Assembly: GCF_002068095.1 (NCBI RefSeq)
Contig: NZ_LWIG01000001.1
Span: forward strand, 872,974-936,973
Direction: 5' to 3'
DNA from: Bradyrhizobium sacchari
GTDB taxonomy: Bacteria > Pseudomonadota > Alphaproteobacteria > Rhizobiales > Xanthobacteraceae
DNA length: 64,000 nucleotides
The number at the start of each line of letters is the position of its first letter. The first letter of the stretch is position 1. The notes beneath the pieces were generated by a model that saw only the letters and a program-made list of their open reading frames with translations, was not told the origin of the DNA and did no database searches. This document shows, piece after piece, positions 8,625 to 17,971 of this stretch. Position numbers and translations under genes: made by a program.

Positions 8625-9548
8625 CTACCCCGCCCGCTGCCTCTCATACGCCTTCAAATGCGTATACGCGATGCGCAGCTTCGGCACCGGCACCTTCGCC
8701 GCATCGGCGCGAGTGATGAGATCGCCGATGACGTGGTCGGCTTCGACCGGCAGGCCTGCCTTGATGTCGCGGAACATCGACGCGGTCATCGGCGATCCCT
8801 CGGTGGTGAGATTGCCTTTGACGCGCTCGAAGAACGGGCCGCCCGGTGGATAGCCGGACGCCGTGGCGATGGCGCTGGTCTCATCCAGCATGCCGAGCAG
8901 GAAGTCGCGGCCGCCGGGGGCGGCGAGGATGTTGCCGACGGAGGTGCGCATCAGGCTGGTGCTTGCGGCGAGCGAGGAGAGGAACACCCACTTCTCCCAC
9001 ATGTCCTGCATGATGTTCTGGCTGGCGGTAGCGCCATTGATGCCGCTTCTGAAGGCCTCGTCGATCGCCTTGACGCGCTCCGACGGCTTGCCGTCGCGTT
9101 CGCCGTAATTGAGCGACTGCATCGGCTGGAGCTGCACCACCTCGCGCTTCTCGTTCAGCGTCGCGGCGATGGCGCAGAGGCCGCCGAGGACGCGGTCCTT
9201 GCCGAATTTGGCATCGAGGATGTCGAGATGCTTCATGCCGTTGAGCATCGGAATGATCGACGTATCAGGGCCGACGGCCGGGGCGAACGACTTGATGGCG
9301 TCGTCGAGGTCGAACGCCTTGCAGCTGAGCAGCACAACGTCGAACTTGTCCTTGAGCGCGTCGGCCTGCACGGTCGGCGGATTTTTCAGGGTCACGTCGC
9401 CATTCGGGCTCTTGATGACGAGGCCAGCGCTGGCGAGCTCGCCGGCGCGGCGCGGCCGGACCAGGAAGGTGACGTCGCGGCCGGCCTGCAACAGCCTGCC
9501 ACCAAAATAGCCGCCGATGGCGCCGGCGCCGACCACGAGAATACGCAT
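8625..9548 (-). CDS. 2-dehydropantoate 2-reductase family protein
   Basis: A 307-residue NADPH-dependent reductase of the ketopantoate reductase (PanE/ApbA) family, which makes pantoate for coenzyme A synthesis. The N-terminal motif VVGAGAIGGYFGGRL binds NADPH, and the domain goes on with VLLSCKAFDL and LNGMKHLD. The C-terminal helical half contains KWVFLSSLAAS, which carries the conserved Lys-Trp region. The start at 9548 is set by AAGGAA at good spacing; an in-frame upstream ATG at 9614 lies inside a repeat. Paralogues of PanE are common, so this may not be the only or main pantoate enzyme. Confidence 0.88.
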   Translation of the reverse strand: MRILVVGAGAIGGYFGGRLLQAGRDVTFLVRPRRAGELASAGLVIKSPNGDVTLKNPPTVQADALKDKFDVVLLSCKAFDLDDAIKSFAPAVGPDTSIIPMLNGMKHLDILDAKFGKDRVLGGLCAIAATLNEKREVVQLQPMQSLNYGERDGKPSERVKAIDEAFRSGINGATASQNIMQDMWEKWVFLSSLAASTSLMRTSVGNILAAPGGRDFLLGMLDETSAIATASGYPPGGPFFERVKGNLTTEGSPMTASMFRDIKAGLPVEADHVIGDLITRADAAKVPVPKLRIAYTHLKAYERQRAG

Positions 9549-9589
9549 GGGATATTCCTTTTTGTTGCTATTGGCGGTCCATCTATAGT

Positions 9590-9620
9590 CGTCATTGCGA
9601 GCGAAGCGAAGCAATCCAGA
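9590..9620. repeat. Half copy of a GTCATTGCGAG repeat
   Basis: CGTCATTGCGAGCGAAGCG followed by AAGCAATCCAGA is one arm of the repeat seen complete at 17972-18057 and 53989-54073. It begins 42 bp before the reductase start, so it may be transcribed as part of that leader. Confidence 0.6.
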
Positions 9621-9661
9621 ATGGCGCCGCGATCACATTCTGTCGCCGGAGAATGAAGGGA

Positions 9662-10270
9662 CTACGTCCCCAGCACCATCTCCTCGACCTCGCGCAACTG
9701 CTCCTTGCCAAAAAACATCTCGTTGCCGACGAAGAAGGTCGGCGAGCCGAAAGCGCCTCGCGCGACCGCCTCCTCGGTGTTCTTGATCAGCTTGGCCTTG
9801 ACCTCCGGTTCCTGCGCGCGGGCAAACAGTTTTTGCGCGTCGAGTCCGGAGGATGCCAGCGCCTTTGCCGCGACCTCAAGATCGTCCATCTTCTTCGGCT
9901 CGCGCCACATGTGATGGAAGGCGGCGTCCACATATTTCTCGAACACGCCTTCGATCTGCGCCGCGATCGCGGTGCGCATCAGGTTCAGCGTGTTGACCGG
10001 GAAGAAGGGGTTCATGACGTAAGGCTGGACCTTGAAGCGCTTGCTGAAGCGCTCGGTCTCGACCTGCTGGAATTCGCGCTTGTTCTTGATGCCGGCGAGC
10101 GTCTCGGCCGGCGACTTGTTGTTGGTCGACTTGAAGATGCCGCCGAGCAGGATCGGCACATAGTCGAATTTGACGCCGATGCGCTGCTCGATCGCCGGGA
10201 TCGCCAGATGGCTGAGATAGGCATTGGGGCTGCCGAAATCGAACAGGAACTGCGGAGCTGTGCGGGTCAA
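9662..10270 (-). CDS. 2-hydroxychromene-2-carboxylate isomerase-like (DsbA-fold)
   Basis: A 202-residue protein with the thioredoxin/GST-kappa fold used by 2-hydroxychromene-2-carboxylate isomerase. The opening FLFDFGSPNAYL, with Ser-Pro in place of a CxxC, and the late GAFGSPTFFVG are family hallmarks. Members isomerise an aromatic catabolic intermediate with glutathione, but most genomic copies have no known substrate. It starts at TTG (10270) behind AGGGAGATGAG; no better ATG lies before the domain. No aromatic degradation genes surround it, so the substrate is open. Confidence 0.85.
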   Translation of the reverse strand: MTRTAPQFLFDFGSPNAYLSHLAIPAIEQRIGVKFDYVPILLGGIFKSTNNKSPAETLAGIKNKREFQQVETERFSKRFKVQPYVMNPFFPVNTLNLMRTAIAAQIEGVFEKYVDAAFHHMWREPKKMDDLEVAAKALASSGLDAQKLFARAQEPEVKAKLIKNTEEAVARGAFGSPTFFVGNEMFFGKEQLREVEEMVLGT

Positions 10271-10360
10271 ATTCTCATCTCCCTGATCTCGCTTTCCTCC
10301 ATTGTGGCGCAGGGCGCGCCGCGGGTCTACCGTTTAATGATGGTCATAATACTTTGAGGG

Positions 10361-11710
10361 TCAGATCAGGCGCCGGATCGCGCCCTTGCGCCACACCAGG
10401 AGGTAATAGCCCATCTGCAAAACAAACATGGCGCAGAACACGATGGGATAGGCGGCCCATACGCCCGCGAGGCCAACGGTGCGGCTGAGAATGACCGCAG
10501 CCGGCAGCTCGATTGCGACAATGGCGAAGATCGACAGCAGCATCGGCGTGACGGCGACACCGGCCGCGCGCATTACGCCTGAAAACACCGTGGCGAGGCC
10601 GAACGGCACCGAGCTCCACAAGGCGATGTCGAGCATTCCCTTTGCCAGATCAAGCACGGCGCCGTCGGTGATGAAGATGCCGAGCACGGCGCGCGGCGCG
10701 AGATAGATCAGCGCCACCAGCCCGCCGGTCAGGACGATGTTGAACGCAAGACCGGTCCGCACGATGCCGTCGAGCCGGGCCCTGTCGCCGCCGCCGACGG
10801 CCTGGGCGCCGAGAATCGAGACCGCGATCGAAATCGAGATCGCGGTGAACTGCGTATAGCCCATCACCTGGTTGACGGCACCGTAGGCCGCGGTGGCGTT
10901 CGAGCCAAAATCGTTGACGAGACCGAGCAGCACCAGCTCGGCGATCGCCATCACCACCATGCCGATCGCGCTCGGCAGGCCAACGCCGAGAATTTTGCCG
11001 AGCACGGCACTGTTGAGGCGGAGGTGACGCAGCAATGCAGCGTCCGGTGCGAGCGCATGTTTCTTCCGCAGCAAATAGGCGGCGAGCACGACCAGCGTCA
11101 GCGCGTTGGCGATCGCCGCTGCCCATGCCGGGCTGGTGATACCGGGGGCGGGCAATCCAAACGTGCCGCGGATCAGAATCGGCGTCAGGATCAGGCCGAT
11201 CGCCGTCGACAAGGCCAGCGCCAACAATGGTGTGAGTGCGTCACCGACGCCGCGGATCATCGCCGTCGTCAGCAGGAAGACGAAGCCGAGCGGCATCGTG
11301 AGCAGCATGATGCGCGCATAGCGACTGGCCTCGTCCAGAATGTTCGCGGGCGTCGCGAGTAGCACCATCAACGGCCGGCTGAAAAGTCCGCCGACGAGTG
11401 CAATCGCAATCGCGAGCAGCAGGCCGACAGCAAGCGTCGTTCCCACCACGCTTCTGATCCTGTTTTGCTCGCCCGCGCCAAACGCTTGCCCGATCAGCAC
11501 GGTGGCTCCGGTGCTCAGGCCCATCACGAAGGCGAACAGGAAGAACATCACCGGGAAGAACGCCGACACGGCAGCGAGCGCGTCAACGCCGATCATCTGG
11601 CCGAGATAGATATTGCTGACGGTACCGAACAGCGATTGCAGCGCGTTGCCGAGCATGAGTGGTGCGAGGAAGCGGAGGAACGTAGTCCAGAGCGGCTTTG
11701 GGGCGGACAT
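10361..11710 (-). CDS. MATE family efflux transporter
   Basis: A 449-residue inner-membrane protein with about 12 helices in two similar halves, typical of MATE cation/drug antiporters. Family-type segments include PLMLGNALQSLFGTVSNIYL at the start, GTVSNIYLGQMIG, and GAGEQNR at the loop between helices. It would export drugs or metabolites using H+ or Na+. AAAGG precedes the ATG at 11710. It runs in the same direction as the DUF2239 gene upstream, with 87 bp between them. Confidence 0.92.
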   Translation of the reverse strand: MSAPKPLWTTFLRFLAPLMLGNALQSLFGTVSNIYLGQMIGVDALAAVSAFFPVMFFLFAFVMGLSTGATVLIGQAFGAGEQNRIRSVVGTTLAVGLLLAIAIALVGGLFSRPLMVLLATPANILDEASRYARIMLLTMPLGFVFLLTTAMIRGVGDALTPLLALALSTAIGLILTPILIRGTFGLPAPGITSPAWAAAIANALTLVVLAAYLLRKKHALAPDAALLRHLRLNSAVLGKILGVGLPSAIGMVVMAIAELVLLGLVNDFGSNATAAYGAVNQVMGYTQFTAISISIAVSILGAQAVGGGDRARLDGIVRTGLAFNIVLTGGLVALIYLAPRAVLGIFITDGAVLDLAKGMLDIALWSSVPFGLATVFSGVMRAAGVAVTPMLLSIFAIVAIELPAAVILSRTVGLAGVWAAYPIVFCAMFVLQMGYYLLVWRKGAIRRLI

Positions 11711-11797
11711 AAGATTGGCCTTTCATCAGGGCCTGCGAAGCCGTTGCCGCGCCAGGCACGCGGCTTGGGCCGTCGATGGGTTGAGAGAGAACGCGCT

Positions 11798-12394
11798 TTA
11801 AGCGCGGTCGCTGTAGGCGAGCTTGACGATGTGGTCGCGGATGTCAGTCGGCCAGTCTGCGATCAGTCCGGTGAAGCGTCGCCTGTCGTCGGCAAACAGC
11901 GCGCGCGAGGCCTCCTCGAATTGCGGCAGATTGCCCGCCATGGTCGACATGAAGTGATATGCCGCATCGCGCGCCTGCCGCTCGCGGTCCTTGTCGCCGC
12001 TGGCGCGCCGGGCTTCGTCGACCAGCTTTCGCAGAGCGACCGAGGCGCCGCCGGGTTGAGCGTTGAGCCACTCCCAGTGCCGCGGCAGCAGCGTCACCTC
12101 GCGCGCGACCACGCCAAGTTTTGGCCGGCCGCGGCCGCGCGGCTCGGCCGGTTCTGCACTCTCCTCGACCGGGGGCGGGACAAGCTTCGCCAGCCGTGCC
12201 AGCACCTCGCGATCCCCGCCGCGCAGATCGAAGTCGATCGATCGGCCCGTCGCGTCCTCGAAGATGACGATGGGCTCGTCCGGCCGCGGCGCCACCCGCT
12301 TGACCACCAGCGCGACCTCGCCGGCCGGCCCGGACACAAGCCGGCGCAAGCCCTGAAAGGCGGTGAAAATCTTCTGCATTGGAATCATTGCCAT
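11798..12394 (-). CDS. DUF2239 family protein
   Basis: A 198-residue cytoplasmic protein of unknown function. The features seen match DUF2239: an N-terminal part with VIFEDATGRSIDFDLRGG, a central GRGRPKLGVV linker, then TLLPRHWEWL and a helical C-terminal half with DAAYHFMSTMAGNLPQFEEA. The GRGRPK segment resembles an AT-hook, and VTLLPRHWEWL resembles a helix common in small DNA-binding proteins, so a regulatory role is possible but unproven. It diverges from the GST gene, and a repeated CCCGGGT site lies just ahead of its ATG, suggesting regulation of itself or by a partner. An alternative ATG lies two codons later. Confidence 0.85.
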   Translation of the reverse strand: MAMIPMQKIFTAFQGLRRLVSGPAGEVALVVKRVAPRPDEPIVIFEDATGRSIDFDLRGGDREVLARLAKLVPPPVEESAEPAEPRGRGRPKLGVVAREVTLLPRHWEWLNAQPGGASVALRKLVDEARRASGDKDRERQARDAAYHFMSTMAGNLPQFEEASRALFADDRRRFTGLIADWPTDIRDHIVKLAYSDRA

Positions 12395-12417
12395 TTTTGA
12401 CCGTGTTGGCGGGTTTA

Positions 12418-12457
12418 ATACCCGGGTGAATTGACGACGTCAATATACCCGGGTGAA
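12418..12457. promoter_or_regulatory. Tandem CCCGGGT operator-like site between DUF2239 and GST
   Basis: The 13-bp sequence ATACCCGGGTGAA occurs twice as an exact direct repeat (12418-12430 and 12445-12457), 27 bp apart. Each copy has a palindromic ACCCGGGT core. Between them sits ATTGACG-A-CGTCAAT (12430-12444), a perfect 7-bp inverted repeat. The block starts 24 bp before the DUF2239 start on one side and lies about 90 bp before the GST start on the other. This symmetry is what a repressor-type operator looks like; the binding protein is unknown. Confidence 0.6.
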
Positions 12458-12548
12458 AATATCTGCATCCGGCGGCTCGACAATGCGTTTCCGGGCTGGC
12501 ACGAACGGCGCGGCCGTTTCGACCATGCCAAGCCCCGGGGACCCCACG

Positions 12549-13214
12549 ATGCTGACTGTTCACCACCTCAACAATTCGCGCTCACAGCGCGTGCTGTGGC
12601 TGCTGGAAGAGTTGGGCGTGCCCTACGAGATCGTGCGCTATCAGCGCCAGCCGGACATGCGGGCGCCGAAGGAGCTGCGCGCCATCCACCCGCTCGGCAA
12701 GTCGCCGGTCATCACCGACAACGGCAACACCATCGCGGAGTCGGGTGCGATCATCGAATACCTCATCGCCACCTACGGCAACGGCCGGCTGATCCCGCCG
12801 CCGAACACGCCGGAGCGGCTGCGCTTCACCTATTGGCTGCACTATGCGGAAGGATCGGCGATGCAGCCGCTGCTGCTGAAGCTGCTGTTCACGCTGATGC
12901 CGAAGCGCGCGCCGGCGCTGCTGCGTCCGCTGGTGCGCAAGGTCTCGAACCAGGCCCTCACCGCGCTGGTCAATCCGCAGCTCAAGCAGCACATGGACTA
13001 TTGGGAGGGCGAGCTTGCGAAGAGCGAGTGGTTCGCCGGCAGCGAGTTCACCGCCGCCGACATCCAGATGAGCTTCCCGCTGGAAGCCGCACAGGCGCGC
13101 GGCGGGCTCGAGCAGGGCCATCCCAAGGCGATGGCGTTCCTGGAGCGCATCCACGCGCGGCCGGCCTATGCCCGCGCGCTGGAAAAGGGCGGGCCCTACC
13201 AGGTGGGAAGGTAG
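12549..13214 (+). CDS. Glutathione S-transferase
   Basis: A 221-residue GST. The N-terminal thioredoxin-fold half has NNSRSQRVLWLLEELG (Ser near the catalytic position) and the Glu-Ser pair IAESGAI that binds the glutathione gamma-glutamyl group. The helical C-terminal half contains FAGSEFTAADIQMSFPLE, the usual hydrophobic core motif. The family conjugates glutathione to electrophiles. An in-frame GTG at 12453 would add 32 residues, but the ATG at 12549 has GGGGA ahead of it and fits the family length. The gene diverges from the DUF2239 gene across the CCCGGGT sites. Confidence 0.93.
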   Translation: MLTVHHLNNSRSQRVLWLLEELGVPYEIVRYQRQPDMRAPKELRAIHPLGKSPVITDNGNTIAESGAIIEYLIATYGNGRLIPPPNTPERLRFTYWLHYAEGSAMQPLLLKLLFTLMPKRAPALLRPLVRKVSNQALTALVNPQLKQHMDYWEGELAKSEWFAGSEFTAADIQMSFPLEAAQARGGLEQGHPKAMAFLERIHARPAYARALEKGGPYQVGR

Positions 13215-13223
13215 CTACTAGCA

Positions 13224-13314
13224 CCGTCATTCCGGGATGGTCCGAAGGACCAGACCCGGAATCGCGCGCCACGATATCGAGATCCCGGGTTCGGCTAGCC
13301 GCCCCGGGATGACG
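13224..13314. repeat. Intergenic repeat with CGTCATTCCGGG and CCCGGGATGACG ends
   Basis: The outer arms CGTCATTCCGGG and GCCCCGGGATGACG are near-complementary. Inside are GGTCCGAAGGACC and ATCCCGGG. It separates the convergent ends of the GST and MFS genes and could act as a terminator for both. Confidence 0.55.
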
Positions 13315-13322
13315 CCGAGTAG

Positions 13323-14618
13323 TCAATCCGCGTGCAATACGCGTCCGCGCGTCTCCGGCAGCGCAAAGGCGGCGATGAAGAACACCGCATAGGCCACGAC
13401 CGCGAAGATCGCGATCGCGTTCGCGAGCGACGTCGATGCCGACAGGGCACCGACGAGGAACGGAAACAGCGCGCCGATGCCGCGGCCGAAATTGTAGCAG
13501 AAGCCCTGGCCCGAGCCGCGCAGCCGTGTCGGATAGAGTTCTGTGAGGAACGCGCCAATTCCGGAGAAATAGCCCGAAGCGAAGAAGCCGAGCGGGAAAC
13601 CGAGCAGCCACAGGATCTCATTCGTCAGCGGCAGCTGCGTGTAGAGCAGCACCACGGCCATGGCGCCGATCGAGAAGATCAGGAACAGATTGCGCCGTCC
13701 GATCCGGTCGGCGAGCCAGGCGCCGGTTAGATAGCCGATGAAGGAGCCGATGATCAGCGTCGAGAGATAGCCGGTCGAGCCGACGATCGACAGATGCCGT
13801 TCCTTGGTCAGGAATTGCGGCACCCAGAAAGTGATGGCGTAGTAGCCGCCCTGGCAGCCCGTCGCCATCAGCGACGCAAGCACCGTGGTCTTCAGGATCG
13901 GGCCGGAGAAGATTTCCCAGAGCGCGGGGCGATCGCCGCTTGCAGCCTGCTTCGCGCGCGCCTCGGCCGCGATCTCCGGCTCGGTGACGGAGCGGCGGAT
14001 ATAGAACACCAGCAGCGCCGGCAGTGCGCCAATCACGAACATCCAGCGCCATGCGGTTTCCGCCGGCATCAGCGAAAACAGGATCGCCTGCGACAGTACG
14101 GCGAGGCCCCAGCCGACTGCCCAGCCCGACTGCACCGAGCCGACCGCGCGCCCGCGATATTGCGGCCGGATCGCCTCGCCCATCAGCACGGCGCCCGCCG
14201 CCCATTCGCCGCCGAAGCCGAGCCCGAGCACGGCGCGCGCGATCAGCAGCTGGTCGAAATTCTGCACCACGGCGCAGACCAGTGAGAAGAACGAGAACCA
14301 GATGATGGTGATCTGCAGCGTCCTGACCCGGCCGATATGATCGGAGAGATAGCCACCGAGCCAGCCGCCGATTGCGGAGGCCAGCAGCGTCACGGTGCCG
14401 GCGAGGCCGGCCGAGGCCGCATCGACTTTCCACAGCGCGATGATGGTGCCGATCACCAGCGGGTAGATCATGAAATCCATGCCGTCGAGCGCCCAGCCTG
14501 CGGCGCAGGCCCAGAACGTCCGCCGCTCCGACGTGTTCATGTCGCGGTAGAAGGCGAGAAGGCTGGTGTCCTCGATCTCGGCGCGTTCGATGCGCTGGTT
14601 CGGATCGGTGGTGGTCAT
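13323..14618 (-). CDS. MFS transporter, sialate/aromatic acid symporter type
   Basis: A 431-residue, 12-helix major facilitator. The start of helix 1 (WALDGMDFMIYPLVIGTI), GGYLSDHIGRVR between helices 2 and 3, and GLGFGGEWAAGAVLMGE in helix 4 match the H+-symporter branch that takes up organic acids (SHS/AAHS type). LADRIGRRN is the matching motif in the second half. The uptake substrate is probably an organic acid, but this is inference. An in-frame upstream start (14771) would add a 51-residue arginine-rich tail lying over the next gene; the ATG at 14618 with GGGGAA is preferred. Confidence 0.9.
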   Translation of the reverse strand: MTTTDPNQRIERAEIEDTSLLAFYRDMNTSERRTFWACAAGWALDGMDFMIYPLVIGTIIALWKVDAASAGLAGTVTLLASAIGGWLGGYLSDHIGRVRTLQITIIWFSFFSLVCAVVQNFDQLLIARAVLGLGFGGEWAAGAVLMGEAIRPQYRGRAVGSVQSGWAVGWGLAVLSQAILFSLMPAETAWRWMFVIGALPALLVFYIRRSVTEPEIAAEARAKQAASGDRPALWEIFSGPILKTTVLASLMATGCQGGYYAITFWVPQFLTKERHLSIVGSTGYLSTLIIGSFIGYLTGAWLADRIGRRNLFLIFSIGAMAVVLLYTQLPLTNEILWLLGFPLGFFASGYFSGIGAFLTELYPTRLRGSGQGFCYNFGRGIGALFPFLVGALSASTSLANAIAIFAVVAYAVFFIAAFALPETRGRVLHAD

Positions 14619-14712
14619 GTGCGTTCCCCGGCAGTTTGTTGTCGCCGCGGTGGTAGCACGCGCGCCGGCCGGCGCAAGCCGGTGCGCGCGCCCTTGCCAT
14701 GCAGTGACGCGC

Positions 14713-16461
14713 TTATTGTCCCGCGGCCTCCGCGCCGCGCGTGCGCGGATCGGGCGCGCCGAGGGGACCATTCGGCGTCACGAGAATCGAATTGGCCGAC
14801 GTCTGCCCCATCGGCTCGACGATGACATGGTCCATGGCCTTCAGCTCGGACAGGACCTGCTCGGGAAAGCCGCGCTCGACGCGCACCTCGTCCGGCAGCC
14901 ATTGATGATGCAGCCGTGGCGCCGCCACGGCGGTCGCGACGTCCATCCTGTAGTCGAGCACGTTGACGACCACCTGGAGCACCGTGGAGATGATCCGGCT
15001 GCCGCCGGGCGACCCCGTGACCAGCACGGGCTTGCCGTTCCTGAGCACGATGGTCGGCGACATCGAGGACAGCGGCCGCTTGCCGGGCCCCGGTAGATTG
15101 GCCTCATAGCCGACCAGGCCGTAGGCGTTGGAGGCGCCGACCGCAGCGGTGAAGTCGTCGAGCTCGTTGTTGAGCAGCACGCCGGTGCCGTCGGCGACGA
15201 GGCCGACGCCGTAGCTGAAGTTCAGCGTATAGGTATTGCTGACAGCGTTGCCGCTGCTGTCGACGACGGAGAAATGCGTGGTGTTGGTGCCCTCGCGCGG
15301 CGCGGGAGGGGCGGACACGATCTGTCTCGACGGCGTGGCGCGATCGGTGGAGATGCCTGCGCGCAGCTTGGCGGCATAGTCCTTTGACGTAAGCGTCTCG
15401 ATCGGCGCGTTGACGAAGGCGGGATCGCCGAGATAGCGCGCGCGATCCGCATAGGCGCGCTTCATGGCCTCGATGAGGAGATGCAGTGAGGCCGGCGATC
15501 CCTGCTTCAGGTCGCGGAGCTGAAAGCCTTCGAGGATATTGAGGGTCTCGACCAGGACGACGCCGCCAGAGGATGGCAGCGGCATCGAGACGATGTCATA
15601 GCCGCGATAGGTGCCGCGCACCGGCGCGCGGATCACCGCCTCGTAGGATTTCAGGTCCGCGGGCGTCATGATGCCGCCGGCATCGGCGACGGCCTTGGCG
15701 AGCTTCTCCGCGACCGGCCCCTCATAGAAGCCGCGCGCACCTTGCGCAGCAACAGCCGACAGCGTTTCGGCGAGATCGCTCTGCACCAGCCGATCGCCTT
15801 CACCGAGCGGTGTGCCATCGGGGCGCGAGAAGATTTTGGCCGAAGAAGGCCAGCGTGCGAGTCGCCGGTGCCAGCCGGGCAATGTGTCGGCCATGTCGTC
15901 GCCAAGTAAAAAGCCGTCGCTGGCCAGCGCGATCGCCGGCTCGAGCAGCTGCGCCAGCGTGAAGCGGCCCGAGCCGTACTTCTCCAGCGCCAAGGCAAGG
16001 CCCGCAACGGTGCCGGGCACGCCGACCCCGAGCGCGGAATCGCGCGACTTCGCCGGATCGGGCTTGCCGTCGGGACTGAGGAAGATCTGCGGCGTGGTCG
16101 CTGCCGGCGCGGTCTCGCGATAGTCGATCGCGATGTCCTCGTTGCGCTCGGCGGAATGGATCACCATGAAGCCGCCGCCGCCAATATTGCCGGCGCGCGG
16201 ATAGGTCACGGCCATCGCAAAGCCGGTTGCGACCGCGGCATCGACCGCATTGCCGCCGCGTCGCAGGATATCGGCGCCGACCTGCGCGGAGATCTTCTCC
16301 TGCGCCACCACCATGCCGTGCTCGGCGGCAACGGAATGCACCAAGTCGAGCGGCGGCGGAACATAGGCCCGCCGGGCATCCTGCGCGGTCGCGGGCGCAA
16401 GTCCAAATGCCAGAGTGGCGATGACGGCGAAAAATGTCCGCCGGGTCCAATATGACGACAT
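14713..16461 (-). CDS. ggt: Gamma-glutamyltransferase, periplasmic
   Basis: A 582-residue precursor. The signal sequence contains RRTFF and ends near PATAQD, so export to the periplasm is likely. The first half carries AEHGMVVAQEKISAQVG and GNIGGGGFMV. The catalytic Thr that becomes the N-terminus of the small subunit after self-cleavage is in NTTHFSVVD, and LNNELDDF follows. The enzyme cleaves or transfers the gamma-glutamyl group of glutathione. An in-frame TTG lies two codons upstream, but the ATG at 16461 has better spacing from GGAAA. It is transcribed toward the MFS gene with a 94-bp gap and diverges from the UMF1-type gene. Confidence 0.95.
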   Translation of the reverse strand: MSSYWTRRTFFAVIATLAFGLAPATAQDARRAYVPPPLDLVHSVAAEHGMVVAQEKISAQVGADILRRGGNAVDAAVATGFAMAVTYPRAGNIGGGGFMVIHSAERNEDIAIDYRETAPAATTPQIFLSPDGKPDPAKSRDSALGVGVPGTVAGLALALEKYGSGRFTLAQLLEPAIALASDGFLLGDDMADTLPGWHRRLARWPSSAKIFSRPDGTPLGEGDRLVQSDLAETLSAVAAQGARGFYEGPVAEKLAKAVADAGGIMTPADLKSYEAVIRAPVRGTYRGYDIVSMPLPSSGGVVLVETLNILEGFQLRDLKQGSPASLHLLIEAMKRAYADRARYLGDPAFVNAPIETLTSKDYAAKLRAGISTDRATPSRQIVSAPPAPREGTNTTHFSVVDSSGNAVSNTYTLNFSYGVGLVADGTGVLLNNELDDFTAAVGASNAYGLVGYEANLPGPGKRPLSSMSPTIVLRNGKPVLVTGSPGGSRIISTVLQVVVNVLDYRMDVATAVAAPRLHHQWLPDEVRVERGFPEQVLSELKAMDHVIVEPMGQTSANSILVTPNGPLGAPDPRTRGAEAAGQ

Positions 16462-16564
16462 TATCAAATTTCCGCCGCGGCCTCGGGCCGGTTCACACGC
16501 CTCTCCTTAATGCTATACCGTCTGCGCCAAGTGGGACAAAACTGTTCGTGATGAGGACTTCGGA

Positions 16565-17950
16565 ATGACGACGATCGCCCCCGATGTGCGCATGGCCGGC
16601 GTGCAACGGACCTATCCGCCGCGCGCGGCTGTCGTCAGCTGGATCTTCTTCGATTGGGCCGCGCAGCCTTATTTCACGTTGATCACGACCTTCGTGTTCG
16701 CGCCCTATTTCGCCACCAGCGTTGCGCCGAATCCTGCCACGGGCCAATCACTGTGGGGCTTTGCGATGGCGGCGGCGGGTCTCGCCATCGCGCTGCTGTC
16801 GCCGGTGCTCGGGGCCATCGCGGATGCGTCCGGGCGCAGGAAGCCCTGGATCGCAGGGTTCGGCACCTTGCTGGTGCTGGCGTCCTGCGCGCTGTGGATC
16901 GGCAAGCCCGGCGATCCCACGGTCATTCCGCCGCTGCTCACGGCGGTCGCGCTCGCCAGTGTCGGCGCCGAATTCGCCACCGTCTTCAACAACGCGATGA
17001 TGCCGACCCTGGTGCCGCCGGAGCGGATCGGCCGGCTCTCCGGCACCGGCTGGGCCACAGGTTACATCGGCGGCATCGTCAGCCTGATCCTCGTGCTCGG
17101 CTTCCTCGCCGCCAATCCCGAGACCGGGCGCACGCTGCTCGGATTTGCGCCGCTGTTCGGGCTCGATCCCGCCACACACCAGGGCGATCGCGCCGCCGGG
17201 CCGCTGACCGGGCTTTGGTTCATCGTTTTCGTGACGCCGCTATTCCTGTTTACGCCGGACTACCCGGCGAAGCTCCCGGTGCGCGAGGCCTTGCGCGAAG
17301 GCCTTGCCGAGTTGAAGCAGTCGATCAGAAGCTTGCCACAGCAGAAGTCGCTCGCGGCGTTCCTGCTCGCCAACATGATCTACACCGACGGCCTGGTGTC
17401 GCTGTTCGCGTTCGGCGGCATCTATGCCGCCGGCACGTTCGGCTGGCACACCATCCAGATCGGCAGCTTCGGCATCATGCTCGCCGTTGCCGGTACGTTC
17501 GGCGCATGGCTCGGCGGCAAGCTCGATGATCGCATCGGGCCGAAGCGCGTCATCGCCGGCAGCCTGCTGGTCCTGCTGCTGTCGGTGGCGGCGATCCTCC
17601 TGGTCGACAAGGACAGCGTGTTGTTCGTCGCCGTGGCGCCCCCGCAAGCCGGCGCACCCTTGTTCTCGAGCGCGGCCGAACGCGCCTACCTGGTGTTGGG
17701 TTGTCTCATCGGTGCCGCCGGTGGCCCGCTGCAGGCCGCCTCACGCACGCTGCTGATCCGCCTCGCGCCAAAGGACCGCATCGCGCAGTATTTCGGCCTG
17801 TTCGCGCTGACCGGGAAGGTGACGTCCTTCATCGGTCCGCTGCTGATCGGCATGATCACGGCCGCGACCGCGAGCCAGAAGGCCGGCATGGCCGTGCTGG
17901 TGGTGTTCTTCGTCGCGGGGCTGGGGCTATTGATGCGGGTACGGGATTAG
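16565..17950 (+). CDS. UMF1/Atg22-type MFS transporter
   Basis: A 461-residue, 12-helix membrane protein. WIFFDWAAQPYFTLI in helix 1 and GAIADASGRRKPWI between helices 2 and 3 mark the UMF1 branch of the major facilitators, related to the yeast vacuolar effluxer Atg22. Bacterial members have no settled substrate. GAGGA precedes the ATG. It diverges from the gamma-glutamyltransferase gene with 103 bp between the two starts. If that neighbour reflects a shared pathway, small peptides or amino acids would be the guess, but nothing in the sequence shows this. Confidence 0.88.
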   Translation: MTTIAPDVRMAGVQRTYPPRAAVVSWIFFDWAAQPYFTLITTFVFAPYFATSVAPNPATGQSLWGFAMAAAGLAIALLSPVLGAIADASGRRKPWIAGFGTLLVLASCALWIGKPGDPTVIPPLLTAVALASVGAEFATVFNNAMMPTLVPPERIGRLSGTGWATGYIGGIVSLILVLGFLAANPETGRTLLGFAPLFGLDPATHQGDRAAGPLTGLWFIVFVTPLFLFTPDYPAKLPVREALREGLAELKQSIRSLPQQKSLAAFLLANMIYTDGLVSLFAFGGIYAAGTFGWHTIQIGSFGIMLAVAGTFGAWLGGKLDDRIGPKRVIAGSLLVLLLSVAAILLVDKDSVLFVAVAPPQAGAPLFSSAAERAYLVLGCLIGAAGGPLQAASRTLLIRLAPKDRIAQYFGLFALTGKVTSFIGPLLIGMITAATASQKAGMAVLVVFFVAGLGLLMRVRD

Positions 17951-17971
17951 GCGCACGACGCGATCTCACCC

